Part shown: positions 14,601 through 28,500 of the stretch, in pieces
Layout of the letters: every line of letters begins with the position of its first letter
How positions within the stretch are numbered: position 1 is the first letter of the stretch
NCBI GenBank assembly: GCA_037501455.1
Contig: CM074861.1
Coordinates: 34,488,001 to 34,552,000 of the forward strand
DNA from: Lantana camara
Taxonomy: Eukaryota; Streptophyta; Magnoliopsida; Lamiales; Verbenaceae
Reading direction: 5' to 3'
DNA: 64,000 nt
The notes under the pieces: model-generated
What the model was told of the DNA's origin: nothing
What the model saw: only the letters and a program-made list of their open reading frames with translations
Database searches by the model: none
Translations under genes and position numbers: made by a program

Positions 14601-17600
14601 TAATTCTACATTACGACCTTTTTTTAATAAACTTTCCGTTTCAATATGCCTGATTGAATTATGCTGGAACTTGGCCGGAGTATGCAGTACTTTTAATTTA
14701 CTTTGCGTCGGATGTCAATTAAATATATGTCCATAAGTGATTTATCGATTTAAGGATTTACATGCATTACGGAACAATGTTTACAAAACATCATTATTAT
14801 GGCATAGCATGTGCAATTTGGAGCCTGATGAAATGTTGTTGCCTATTACACTTATTTGTTTATCTTGGAAACTGAAAAGAATAAATGATTTATTGAAATT
14901 AATTTGTCATATTCTTGTGCTTCACACAATTTTGTGACCGTGTGTGTCTGCATTTCATAATTCGGTTTTATCTATGAAATTACAATATATCTAACATGTG
15001 GTATCAGAGCATGTTTTACCTTTGCCTTGCATATTATGATTTGTTTGACTAAATCAATTCGTGAATTGGATATTGATATCTGAAATTCAAGACTATACCT
15101 TTATTCTTTGCCTGATTCACGGATTGATTATATGAGATCACAATTTGATTATGAAGATTGAAATGGATGATGGCGGTATAATAATTCTACATTACGACCT
15201 TTTTTTAATAAACTTTCCGTTTCAATATGCCTGATTGAATTATGCCGGAACTTGGCCGGAGTATGCAGTACTTTTAATGTTACTTTGCATCGGATGTCAA
15301 TTAAATATATGTCCATAAGTGATTTATTGATTTAAGGATTTACATGCATTACAAAACATCATTATTATGGCATAGCATGTGCAATTTGGAGCCTGATGAA
15401 ATGTTGTTGCCTATTACACTTATTTGTTTATCTTGGAAACTGAAAAGAATAAATGATGTATTGAAATTAATTTCTCATATTCTTGTGCTGCACACAATTT
15501 GTGACTGTGTGTGTTTGCCTTTCATAATTCGGTTTTATCTATGAAATTACAATATATCTAACATGTGGTATCAGAGCATGTTTTACCTTTGCCTTGCATA
15601 TTATGATTTGTTTGACTAAATCAATTCGTGAATTGGATATTGATATCTAAAATTCAAGACTATACCTTTATTCCTTGCCTGATTCACGGATTGATTATAT
15701 GAGATCACAATTTGATTATGAAGATTGAAATGGATGATGGCGGTATAATAATTCTACATTACGACCTTTTTTTAATAAACTTTTCGTTTCAATATGCCTG
15801 ATTGAATTATGCCGGAACTTAGCCGGAGTATGCAGTACTTTTAATGTTACTTTGCATCGGATGTCAATTAAATATATGTCCGTAAGTGATTTATTGATTT
15901 AAGGATTTACATGCATTACGGAAGAATGTTTACAAAACATCATTATTATGGCATAGCATGTGCAATTTGGAGCCTGATGAAATGTTGTTGCCTATTACAC
16001 TTATTTGTTTATCTTGGAAACTGAAAAGAATAAATGATGTATTGAAATTAATTTGTCATATTCTTGTGCTTCACACAATTTGTGACTGTGTGTGTTTGCA
16101 TTTCATAATTCGGTTTTATCTATGAAATTACAATATATCTAACATGTGGTATCAGAGCATGTTTTACCTTTGCCTTGCATATTATGATTTGTTTGACTAA
16201 ATCAATTCGTGAATTGGATATTGATATCTGAAATTCAAGACTATACCTTTATTCTTTGCCTGATTCACGGATTGATTATATGAGATCACAATTTGATTAT
16301 GAAGATTGAAATGGATGATGGCGGTATAATAATTCTACATTACGACCTTTTTTTAATAAACTTTCCGTTTCAATATGCCTGATTGAATTATGCCGGAACT
16401 TGGCCGGAGTATACAGTACTTTTAATGTTACTTTGCATCGGATGTCAATTAAATATATGTCCATAAGTGATTTATTGATTTAAGGATTTACATGCATTAC
16501 AAAACATCATTATTATGGCATAGCATCTACAATTTGGAGCCTGATGAAATGTTGTTGCCTATTACACTTATTTGTTTGTCTTGGAAACTGAAAGAATAAA
16601 TGATGTATTGAAATTAATTTGTCATATTCTTGTGCTTCACACAATTTGTGACTGTGTGTGTTTACATTTCATAATTCGGTTTTATCTATGAAATTACAAT
16701 ATATCTAACATGTGGTATCAGAGCATGTTTTACGTTTGCCTTGCATATTATGATTTGTTTGACTAAATCATTTCGTGAATTGGATATTGATATCTGAAAT
16801 TCAAGACAATACCTTTATTCTTTGCCTGATTCACGGATTGATTATCTGAGATCACAATTTGATTATGAAGATTGAAATGGATGATGGCGGTATAATAATT
16901 CTACATTACGACCTTTTTTTAATAAACTTTCCGTTTCAATATGCCTGATTGAATTATGCCGGAACTTGGCCGGAGTATGCAGTACTTTTAATGTTACTTT
17001 GCATCGGATGTCAATTAAATATATGTCCATAAGTGATTTATTGATTTAAGGATTTACATGCATTACAAAACAATGTTTACAAAACATCATTATTATGGCA
17101 TAGCATCTGCAATTTGGAGCCTGATGAAATGTTGTTGCCTATTACACTTATTTGTTTGACTTGGAAACTGAAAAGAATAAAAGATGTATTGAAATTAATT
17201 TGTCATATTCTTGTGCTTCACACAATTTGTGACTGTGTGTGTTTGCATTTCATAATTCCGTTTTATCTATGAAATTACAATATATCTAACATGTGGTATC
17301 AGAGCATGTTTTACCTTTGCTTTGCATATTATGATTTGTTTGGCTAAATCAATTCGTGAATTGGATATTGATATCTGAAATTCAAGACTATACCTTCATT
17401 CTTTGCATGATTCACGGATTGATTATATGAGATCACAATTTGATTATGAAGATTGAAATGGATGATGGCGGTATAATAATTCTACATTACGACCTTTTTT
17501 AAATAAACTTTCCGTTTCAATATGCCTGATTGAATTTTGCCGGAACTTGGCCGGAGTATGCAGTACTTTTAATGTTACTTTGCATCGGATGTCAATTAAA

Positions 17601-18835
17601 TATATGTCCATAAGTGATTTATTGATTTAAGGATTTACAAGCATTACGGAACAATGTTTACAAAACATCATTATTATGGCATAGCGTGTGCAATTTGGAG
17701 CCTGATGAAATATTGTTGCCTATTACACTTATTTGTTTATCTTGGAAACTGAAAAGAATAGATGATGTATTGAAATTAATTTATCATATTCTTGTGCTTC
17801 ACACAATTTGTGACTGTGTGTGTTTGCATTTCATAATTCGGTTTTATCTATGAAGTTACAATATATCTAACATGTGGTATCAGAGCATGTTTTACCTTTG
17901 CCTTGCATATTATGATTTGTTTGACTAAATCTATAGCGCCCGGGACGACAGGCGCCACATTCCCCGCACTACAAGTCTAGTCCACACGTGAAATGGATAA
18001 CCCAAGCATGAACCGGACTCATAGCGAACGGGAGACCAAAATAAAATTATCCTAGCTAGGCGGAATCTAACCCTGTACCAAAAAAATCAAGAATACCTAG
18101 AATGTAAAGCGGAAGCAATAACGTATAATTCAAAATCTTCAACAATAGTTACACGCCCAACAATTCCCAATAGATAATTTAAATCCACCTAGAAACTAAC
18201 AACGGGTTCAACTAGGCATGCAACCTGTCCCGAATTCAATATCCAACAATAATCATAATTGACACACAGGCCCAATACATAACGGAAATACAATTAAATC
18301 ATAAAAGAATGTAAAATGTGACTCGAGTGTACAAGTGACTCGACAAGAGATTAAAACTTGACTTCCGCCTAGCAAAACCTGCAAGCAACTGAAAAGTGGG
18401 GGAAAAGGGGGTCAGTCTCTAGAAGACTGAGTGAGCAGGAGCTACACATATATAGAGAAACATGCACATGCAAGTCATAAATCCCGAGCAAAGTTTTATT
18501 TAAAGTTAGTTCCCAAAAAGGGCAAAAGAATGACTAAGCAATGCTCAGACTTTACGACTATTCATATTAAATTCATTAAGTTCAGAAATCATACTCAATC
18601 AATATGGCTCGGCGAGTGAGCGTGCACAATCTCCAACCAAACTCCGACCGTGTACGACAAATATCATTAATATATTAAATAGGTGATCATGCAATATATC
18701 ATAATACACACAGATCACATATCATGTCCTGAACATATTTGTTTGGGCAATCCGTTTCCCGGCCTTCCCGCACAGTGCCTATCAATCATAATCAATCAAT
18801 CAATCATTCAATCATTTTCAATCATAAATAAGTTC

Positions 18836-19060
18836 CAACCTTCTTCCTCCGGGTTGGTGGTGGGTTTGCAAGGCCCGACCACCCAATCATTGACCAAAAG
18901 GGGTTACATGACTCCCCAGATGGCACTCAGCTCCCTTTCCCCGCCAATCTCCTGACGAGGTCCGGTACCGCCGTTCAATAGTGGGACTAGTGTGAGGGTT
19001 TACCGTCAGCCCTTGCCTCCTCGGGTCCCCACTCACACCAAGCCCCTGGGCCCCATTCTG
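18836..19060 (-). other. Conserved LTR block in solo LTR 1
   Basis: Minus-strand sequence with the elements GGGGACCCGAGG, GGGCTGACGG, CTAGTCCCAC, GGAGCTGAGTGCC, GTCATGTAACCCC, GGGTGGTCGGGC and CCGGAGGAAGAAGG. The same ordered motifs recur in solo LTR 2 (33270-33490), LARD LTR (46181-46400), gypsy LTRs (52540-52760, 61130-61355) and, more weakly, solo LTR 3 (41725-41945). Confidence 0.7.
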
Positions 19061-19156
19061 TGCAATCAATCAATCATTCTTTCTTTTCTCGCCAAAACAT
19101 TTGATTCATAAGAATCATACCATATCCATCATTATCCATTTGTAAAGGGGATTGCT

Positions 19157-19208
19157 CGATCAATATTTACTCGATCGATCAATATTTACTCGATCAATCA
19201 ATATTTAC
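19157..19208 (+). repeat. Short tandem repeat of CTCGATCAATATTTA
   Basis: Three imperfect copies of a 16-20 bp unit inside solo LTR 1. Solo LTR 2 has four copies in the homologous place (about 33578-33632), so the tract varies in copy number between LTRs of this family. Confidence 0.75.
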
Positions 19209-20425
19209 TTTTAAAGTAACATATATATAATCAAAAGGTTTTGGCCAAAGCTTTTCACATAAGGGTTGTAGGGTTTGATATGTAACTAGAACGAAAACAC
19301 CCTCACCTGGAATACCACGAGACAAGAAACAAGAGCAATACGGGTGCCTATTCAATTTGGAAGTCTCCGCCCTGGAAACAAACTGTACAAGAGAATGAAC
19401 AATGTGTACTGGTGAGAATTGACTCAATATGAACCACATAGACGCACGGCATGTTATGCACATGATATGAGATGCATAAGAAGCATGAATCGTGTGATGG
19501 GCTCATATAATCAAGTAATCCATTCAAAATATTCAATACATTGTGGTTTCATATTCATATGTTTCATATCTTTCATATTTTGTATCAAATCAAGCCATAA
19601 GCTTCATACATTAATCATAACTCATACTATAACATATTTACAATGCATGCGAGTCATAAATGAAGCGGGAAGTTATCATATGAGGCCAATAAATGGAGGA
19701 ACAATTCATGCTTGCAAGCTAGAGAGCATTTGAAGGCATATTGGATCATAATTCACAAAATGTTTAACAAGATCACATTATGATTTCATAATATACAAGT
19801 TAACACATAATATAACATATTAGCAATATATATAAATCATGGAAGAAGCTATACACAACATACTAAACAACTAAACGAAGCAACCCATTCACGCATGCAT
19901 AAAAGTAGCACATAAACGTTCATGTTGTCATTTCACATTTATACATTGAATTCATAGCATAAAATTCATAATCATATCAAATAATATCATATAGCATCAA
20001 TTAATCAAGCATACAAGTCATATACTTCACATATTGGAGCCAAGAGGGTGAAAGGAACGTAAGAAGAATAGTTTTGGTAAGATTTACCAAAAGTTAACAA
20101 ATTCGGGAATGAACAAGTTGTAGGAAAATGGAAATATCTTGAGTTGTAGAAATTGGAATTAAGTTTTTCTTGTGGGATAAAAAACTAGACACATAGAGCT
20201 TTTAAATGATTTATGGCATGAATCATGGTTCAAAACGAGGTGAAAATGGCGTAGGCCCGGATTTGGGTGAAAGCAGTTTTCCGGTAAAGTGGCGACACCA
20301 AAAAGAATTGATCATATCTCACAAATGAGAAACTATATTGAACTGATTCCAATTTTAGAATATTCTAAACTTCAAGAGGTTTCCGTGGGTTCAAAAATCA
20401 GGTCATTCCGAGTTCGGACGAGGGA

Positions 20426-20523
20426 GTCGCGGCCGTGACAAAATTGCACTGAAAATCAGTCGTGGCCGCGACCGAAAATTGGCCAAGTCTCGAATTATTC
20501 ACAAAACGGTCGCGGGCGCGACC
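20426..20523 (-). repeat. Cluster of GTCGCGGCCGCGAC-like palindromes in solo LTR 1
   Basis: Three near-perfect short palindromes: GTCGCGGCCGTGAC (20426-20439), GTCGTGGCCGCGAC (20459-20472) and GGTCGCGGGCGCGACC (20508-20523). They are far more GC-rich than their AT-rich surroundings. They sit inside the putative LTR intron, at a place comparable to the hairpin clusters of the other LTR families here. Confidence 0.75.
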
Positions 20524-23500
20524 CCTAATTCTAGCAGCTGCGTTTGGCGATGGGAAACAGGGAAAGGCTCGAATTTTGGCTCCCAAATCACCCAAAATCA
20601 TACAACAACAACCAAATACAACATATATACACATATCACTCATAATTTCATCAATTAATCCATCAAATTACATAAATCCATATATATTTATATATACACA
20701 CCTATATACATATATATATACCTTGGAGAGGAACAAGAAGAAGATGGAAGTAGATAGAATGGAGCTTGTTCTTGGCTTGGAATTGAAGAAGAATCCTCTT
20801 GCTTCCTTGTCTCTAGCTTGGCTCGATTTTGGAAGAAATGAATAAAGGGTTTGGAGCTTTGATGTTGGGAGAGAAATTGGAAGAAGAAGAATGAAATTGG
20901 GGTGGGGGTCTTGATCGTGTAATTAAGGGAGGAAGAGGAGGGAAATTGCACTTTGGTCCTTGAACAATTTAAGTGCTTCGATTGTATCCCGAAAGTTTGG
21001 TAGGTGATCAATTGGGATCCAATTAAAAGTTCGGTTGAGTCTAAGGATTTCATATAAGTTCAAATAAGTATATAATCGAAACAAAATATTAATTAGCTAG
21101 TATACAAGTAACAAAAAAATAAAACTAACACTTTCAATTAAATCATATAAGTCACATCCGTCACATAATAGCAATTAATTCACGAAATTATTAAATTAAA
21201 TAATTACTTAGCAATTAAAACATGTATAAGTCACATAACTCTCGATCTAAACCCACTCGTGACGTCATACCTGTACGACCAAAAAGTCGGGGCGTTACAA
21301 AATCAATTCGTGAATTGGATATTGATATCTGAAATTCAAGACTATACCTTTATTCTTTGCTTGATTCACGGATTAATTATATGAGATATAATTTGATTAT
21401 GAAGATTGAAATGGATGATGGCGGTATAATAATTCTACATTACGACCTTTTTTTAATAAACTTTCCGTTTCAATATGCTTGATTGAATTATGCCGGAACT
21501 TGGCCGGAGTATGCAGTACTTTTAATGTTACTTTGCATCGGATGTCAATTAAATATATGTACATAAGTGATTTATCGATTTAAGGATTTACATGCATTAC
21601 GGAACAATGTTTACAAAACATCATTATTATGGCATAACATGTGCAATTTGGAGCCTGATGAAATGTTGTTGCCTATTACACTTATTTGTTTATCTTGGAA
21701 ACTGAAAAAAATAAATGATGTATTGAAATTAATTTGTCATATTCTTGTGCTTCACACAATTTGTGACTGTGTGTGTTTGCATTTCATAATTCGGTTTTAT
21801 CTATGAAATTACAATATATCTAACATGTGGTATCAGAGCATGTTTTACCTTTGCCTTGCATATTATGATTTGTTTGACTAAATCAATTCGTGAATTGGAT
21901 ATTGATATCTGAAATTCAAGACTATACATTTATTCTTTGCCTGATTCACGGATTGATTATATGAGATCACAATTTGATTATGAAGATTGAAATGGATGAT
22001 GGCGGTATAATAATTCTACATTACGACCTTTTTTTAATAAACTTTCCGTTTCAATATGCCTGATTGAATTATGCCGGAACTTGGCCGGAGTATGCAGTAC
22101 TTTTAATGTTACTTTGCATCGGATGTCAATTAAATATATGTCCATAAGTGATTTATTGATTTAAGGATTTACATGCATTACGGAACAATCGTTACAAAAC
22201 ATCATTATTATGGCATAACATGTGCAATTTGGAGCCAGATGAAATGTTGTTGCCTATTACACTTATTTGTTTATCTTGGAAACTGAAAAGAATAAATGAT
22301 GTATTGAAATTAATTTGTCATATTCTTGTGCTTCACACAATTTGTGACTGTGTGTGTTTGCATTTCATAATTCGGTTTTATCTATGAAATTACAATATAT
22401 CTAACATGTAGTACCAGAGCATGTTTTACCTTTGCCTTGCATATTATGATTTGTTTGACTAAATCAATTCGTGAATTGGACATTGATATCTGAAATTCAG
22501 GACTATACCATTATTCTTTGCCTGATTCACGGATTGATTATATGAGATCACAATTTGATTATGAAGATTGAAATGGATGGTGGCGGTATAATAATTTTAC
22601 ATTACGACCTTTTTTTAATAAACTTTCCGTTTCAATATGCCTGATTGAATTATGCCGGAACTTGGCCGGAGTATGCAGTACTTTTAACGTTACTTTGCAT
22701 CGGATGTCAATTAAATATATGTCCATAAGTGATTTATCGATTTAAGGATTTACATGCATTACGGAACAATGTTTACAAAACATATTTATTATGGCATAGC
22801 ATGTGCAATTTGGAGCCTGATGAAATGTTGTTGCCTATTACACTTATTTGTTTGTCTTGGAAACTGAAAAGAATAAATGATGTATTGAAATTAATTTGTC
22901 ATATTCTTGTGCTTCACACAATTTGTGACTGTGTGTGTTTGCATTTCATAATTCGGTTTTATCTATGAAATTACAATATATCTAACATGTGGTATCAGAG
23001 CATGTTTTACCTTTGCCTTGCATATTACGATTTGTTTGACTAAATCAATTAGTGAATTGGACATTGATATCTGAAATTCAAGACTATACCTTTATTCTTT
23101 GCCTGATTCACGGATTGATTATATGAGATCACAATTTGATTATGAAGATTGAAATGGATGATGGCGGTATAATAATTCTACATTACGACCTTTTTTTAAT
23201 AAACTTTCCGTTTCAATATGCCTGATTGAATTATGCCGGAACTAGGCCGGAGTATGCATTAATTTTAATGTTACTTTGCATCGGATGTCAATTAAATATA
23301 TGTCCATAAGTGATTTATCGATTTAAGGATTTACATGCAGTACGGAACAATGTTTACAAAACATCATTATTATGGCATAGCATGTGCAATTTGGATCCTG
23401 ATGAAATGTTGTTGCCTATTACACTTATTTGTTTGTCTTGGAAACTGAAAAGAATAAATGATGTATTGAAATCAATTTGTCATATTCTTGTGCTTCACAC

Positions 23501-25052
23501 AATTTGTGACTGTGTGTGTTTGCAATTCATAATTCGGTTTTATCTATGAAATTAAAATATATCTAACATGTGGTATCAGAGCATGTTTTACCTTTGCCTT
23601 GCATAGTATGATTTGTTTGACTAAATCAATTCGTGAATTGGATATTGATATCTGACATTCAAGACAATACCTTTATTCTTTGCCTGATTCACGGATTGAT
23701 TATATGAGATCACAATTTGATTATGAAGATTGAAATGGATGATGGCGGTATAATAATTCTACATTACGACCTTTTTTTAATAAACTTTCCGTTTCAATAT
23801 GCCTGATTGAATTATGCCGGAACTAGGCCGGAGTATGCATTAATTTTAATGTTACTTTGCATCGGATGTCAATTAAATATATGTCCATAAGTGATTTATC
23901 GATTTAAGGATTTACATGCAGTACGGAACAATGTTTACAAAACATCACTATTATGGCATAGCGTGTGCAATTTGGAGCCTGATGAAATGTTGTTGCCTAT
24001 TACACTTATTTGTTTATCTTGGAAACTGAAAAGAATAAATGATGTATTGAAATTAATTTGTCATATTCTTGTGCTTCGCACAATTTGTTACTGTGTGTGT
24101 TTGCATTTCATAATTCGGTTTTATCTATGAAATTACAATATATCTAACATGTGGTATCAGAGCATGTTTTACCTTTGCCTTGCATATTATGATTTGTTTG
24201 ACTAAATCAATTCGTGAATTGGATATTGATATCTCAAATTCAAGACTATACCTTTATTCTTTGCCTGATTCACGGATTGATTATATGAGATCACAATTTG
24301 ATTATGAAGATTGAAATGGATGATGGCAGTATAATTATTCTACATTACGACCTTTTTTTATTAAACTTTCCGTTTCAATATGCCTGATTGAATTATGCCG
24401 GAACTTAGCCGGAGTATGCAGTACTTTTAAAGTTACTTTGCATCGGATGTCAATTAAATATATATCCATAAATGATTTATCGATTTAAGGATTTACATGC
24501 AGTACGGAACAATGTTTACAAAACATCATTATTATGGCATAGCGTGTGCAATTTGGAGCCTGATGAAATGTTGTTGCCTATTACACTTATTTGTTTATCT
24601 TGGAAACTGAAAAGAATAAATGATGTATTGAAATTAATTTGTCATATTCTTGTGCTTCACACAATTTGTTACTGTGTGCGTTTGCATTTCATAATTCGAT
24701 TTTATCTATGAAATTACAATACATCTAACATGTGGTATCAGAGCATGTTTTACCTTTGCCTTGCATATTATGATTTGTTTGACTAAATCAATTCGTGAAT
24801 TGGATATTGATATCTGAAATTCAAGACTATACCTTTATTCTTTGCCTGATTCACGGATTGATTATATGAGATCACAATTTGATTATGAATATTGAAATGG
24901 ATGATGGCGGTATAATAATTCTACATTACGACCTTTTTTTAATAAACTTTCCGTTTCAATATGCCTGATTGAATTATGCCGGAACTTGGCCGGAGTATGC
25001 AGTACTTTTAACGTTACTTTGCATCGGATGTCAATTAAATATATGTCCATAA

Positions 25053-26500
25053 GTGATTTATCGATTTAAGGATTTACATGCATTACGGAACAATGTTTAC
25101 AAAACATCATTATTATGGCATAGCATGTGCAATTTGGAGCCTGATGAAATGTTGTTGCCTATTACACTTATTTGTTTGTCTTGGAAACTGAAAAGAATAA
25201 ATGATGTATTGAAATTAATTTGTCATATTCTTGTGGTTCACACAATTTGTGACTGTGTGTGTTTGCATTTCATAATTCGGTTTTATCTATGAAATTACAA
25301 TATATCTAACATGTGGTATCAGAGCATGTTTTACCTTTGCCTTGCATATTATGATTTGTTTGACTAAATCAATTCGTGAATTGGGTATTGATATATGAAA
25401 TTCAAGACTATACCTTTATTCTTTGCCTGATTCACGAATTGATTATATGAGATCACAATTTGATTATGAAGATTGAAATGGATGATGGCGGTATAATAAT
25501 TCTACATTACGACCTTTTTTTATTAAACTTTCCATTTCAATATGCCTGATTGAATTATGCCGGAACTTGGCCGGAGTATGCAGTACTTTTAATGTTACTT
25601 TGCATCGGATGTCAGTTAAATATATGTCCATAAGTGATTTCTCGATTTAAGGATTTACATGCATTACGGAACAATGTTTACAAAACATCATTATTATGGC
25701 ATAGCATGTGCAATTTGGAGCCTGATGAAATGTTGTTGCCTGTTACACTTATTTGTTTATCTTGGAAACTGAAAAGAATAAATGATGTATTGAAATTAAT
25801 TTGTCATATTCTTGTGCTTCACACAATTTGTGACTGTGTGTGTTTGCATTTCATAATTCGGTTTTATCTATGAAATTACAATATATCTAACATGTGGTAT
25901 CAGAGCATGTTTTACCTTTGCCTTGCATATTATGATTTGTTTGACTAAATCAATTCGTGAATTGGATATTGATATCTGAAATTCAAGACTATACCTTTAT
26001 TCTTTGCCTGATTCACGGATTGATTATATGAGATCACAATTTGGTTATGAAGATTGAAATGGATGATGGCGGTATAATAATTCTACATTACGACCTTTTT
26101 TTAATAAACTTTCCGTTTCAATATGCCAGATTGAATTATGTCGGAACTTGGCCGGAGTATGCAGTACTTTTAATGTTACTTTGCATCGGATGTCAATTAA
26201 ATATATGTCCATAAGTGATTTATCGATTTAAGGATTTACATGCAGTACGAAACAATGTTTTCAAAACATCATTATTATGGTATAGCGTGTGCAATTTGGA
26301 GCCTGATGAAATGTTGTTGCCTGTTACACTTATTTGTTTATCTTGGAAACTTAAAAGAATAAATGATGTATTGAAATTAATTTATCATATTCTTGTGCTT
26401 CACACAATTTGTGACTGTGTGTGTTTGCATTTCATAATTCGGTTTTATCTATGAAATTACAATATATCTAACATGTGGTATCAGAGCATGTTTTACCTTT
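25053..26500 (+). repeat. Multi-unit segmental duplication within the array, copy 1
   Basis: Three consecutive units share private variants with 29698-31077: TGTCTTGG in the first, GATTTCTCGATT plus CTGTTACAC in the second, GGTTATGAAG plus TCGGAACTTGG in the third. The offset is 4645 bp, that is eight 581-bp units minus the 3-bp deletion. This indicates a block duplication of several units. Confidence 0.7.
25267..25847 (+). repeat. Representative satellite monomer
   Basis: A typical 581-bp monomer, phased from the LTR-derived part. 25267-25311 matches the 3' terminus of the copia LTR at 39666-39710 almost base for base, ending TCTAACA. 25314-25325 is TGGTATCAGAGC, the complement of the plant initiator-Met tRNA 3' end. 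25326-25847 is leader-like AT-rich DNA without a recognisable gene. The next monomer starts at 25848. Confidence 0.9.
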
Positions 26501-28500
26501 GCCTTGCATATTATGATTTGTTTGACTAAATCAATTCGTGAATTGGATATTGATATCTGAAATTCAAGACTATACCTTTATTCTTTGCCTGATTCACGGA
26601 TTGATTATATGCGATCACAATTTGATTATGAAGATTGAAATGGATGATGGCGGTATAATAATTCTACATTACGACCTTTTTTTAATAAACTTTCCGTTTC
26701 AATATGCCTGATTGAATTATGCCGGAACTTGGCCGGAGTATGCAGTACTTTTAATGTTACTTTGCATCGGATATCAATTAAATATATGTCCATAAGTGAT
26801 TTATCGATTTAAGGATTTACATGCATTACGGAACAATGTTTACAAAACATCATTATTATGGCATAGCGTGTGCAATTTGGAGCCTGATGAAATGTTGTTG
26901 CCTATTACACTTATTTGTTTATCTTGGAAACTGAAAAGAATAAATGATGTATTGAAATTAATTTGTCATATTCTTGTGCTACACACAATTTGTGACTGTG
27001 TGTGTTTGCATTTCATAATTCGGTTTTATCTATGAAATTACAATATATCTAACATGTGGTATCTGAGCATGTTTTACCTTTGCCTTGCATATTATGATTT
27101 GTTTGACTAAATCAATTCGTGAATTGGATATTGATATCTGAAATTCAAGACTATACCTTTATTCTTTGCCTGATTCACGGATTGATTATATGAGATCACA
27201 ATTTGGTTATGAAGATTGAAATGGATGATGGCGTTATAATAATTCTACATTACGACCTTTTTTTAATAAGCTTTCCGTTTCAATATGCCTGATTGAATTA
27301 TGTCGGAACTTGGCCGGAGTATGCAGTACTTTTAATGTTACTTTGCATCGGATGTCAATTAAATATATGTCCATAAGTGATTTATCGATTTAAGGATTTA
27401 CATGCAGTATGAAACAATGTTTTCAAAACATCATTATTATGGTATAGCGTGTGCAATTTGGAGCCTGATGAAATGTTGTTGCCTGTTACACTTATTTGTT
27501 TATCTTGGAAACTTAAAAGAATAAATGATGTATTGAAATTAATTTATCATATTCTTGTGCTTCACACAATTTGTGACTGTGTGTGTTTGCATTTCATAAT
27601 TCGGTTTTATCTATGAAATTACAATATATCTAACATGTGATATCAGAGCATGTTTTACCTTTGCCTTGCATATTATGATTTGTTTGACTAAATCAATTCG
27701 TGAATTGGATATTGATATCTGAAATTCAAGACTATACCTTTATTCTTTGCCTGATTCACGGATTGATTATATGCGATCACAATTTGATTATGAAGATTGA
27801 AATGGATGATGGCGGTATAATAATTCTACATTACGACCTTTTTTTAATAAACTTTCCGTTTCAATATGCCTGATTGAATTATGCCAGAACTTGGCCGGAG
27901 TATGCAGTACTTTTAATGTTACTTTGCATCGGATATCAATTAAATATATGTCCATAAGTGATTTATCGATTTAAGGATTTACATGCATTACGGAACAATG
28001 TTTACAAAACATCATTATTATGGCATAGCGTGTGCAATTTGGAGCCTGATGAAATGTTGTTGCCTATTACACTTATTTGTTTATCTTGGAAACTGAAAAG
28101 AATAAATGATGTATTGAAATTAATTTGTCATATTCTTGTGCTTCGCACAATTTGTTACTGTGTGTGTTTGCATTTCATAATTCGGTTTTATCTATGAAAT
28201 TACAATATATCTAACATGTGGTATCAGAGCATGTTTTACCTTTGCCTTGCATATTATGATTTGTTTGACTAAATCAATTCGTGAATTGGATATTGATATC
28301 TAAAATTCAAGACTATACCATTATTCTTTGCCTGATTCACGGATTGATTATATGAGTTCACAATTTGATTATGAAGATTGAAATGGATGATGGCGGTATA
28401 ATAATTCTACATTACGAACTTTTTTTAATAAACTTTCCGTTTCAATATGCCTGATTGAATTATGCCGGAACTTGGCCGGAGTATGCAGTACTTTTAACGT
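26215..28500 (+). repeat. Tandem duplication of a satellite dimer
   Basis: Units at 26215 and about 27377 share GAAACAATGTTTTC, GGTATAGCG and TTAAAAGAATAA. The units after them (26796 and 27958) share ATGCGATCAC and GGATATCAATTAA. Spacing is 1162 bp (2x581), indicating a recent dimer duplication. Confidence 0.75.

Larger units (their letters stand above)
1..17931 (+). repeat. 581-bp tandem satellite array, left block (about 31 units)
   Basis: Homogeneous head-to-tail array with a 581-bp period; equivalent sites recur at 329, 910 and 2653 (581, then 3x581). Each unit reads: the last ~45 bp of the nearby copia LTR ending in TCTAACA, a TG spacer, a TGGTATCAGAGC-type primer-binding site, then about 520 bp of AT-rich leader. 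Units differ by scattered substitutions and small indels. The array is already under way at base 1, so its left end, and any 5' LTR of the parent element, lie outside the window. The last unit of this block is cut by a solo LTR. The period, LTR identity and PBS are seen directly; origin from the copia element is inference. Confidence 0.95.
18379..20721 (-). other. Putative LTR-embedded intron (solo LTR 1)
   Basis: On the minus strand a pyrimidine-rich exon-like stretch ends CTCTCCAAG, followed by GTATAT at 20721. The far end is TTGCTTGCAG just before GTTTTGCTAGGCGG at 18378. Equivalent donor and acceptor positions occur in the gypsy and LARD LTRs. Splicing is inferred from consensus and cross-family conservation only. 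Confidence 0.45.
17932..21299 (-). mobile_element. Solo LTR 1 of a long-LTR gypsy-type element
   Basis: Flanked by a perfect 5-bp target duplication AAATC (17927-17931 and 21300-21304). Read on the minus strand it starts TGTAACGCCCCGAC, as in the gypsy LTRs at 49685 and 58287, and ends CGGGCGCTATA, a mutated TACA end. It contains no gag, pol, PBS or PPT, so it is best explained as a solo LTR left by LTR-LTR recombination. It shares conserved internal blocks with the other long LTRs in the window and interrupts the satellite. Confidence 0.9.

Noticed and set aside
20462..20845. 127-aa open frame in solo LTR 1
   Set aside because: It runs through the palindrome cluster and TA repeats on the strand opposite to the LTR's sense; no domain.
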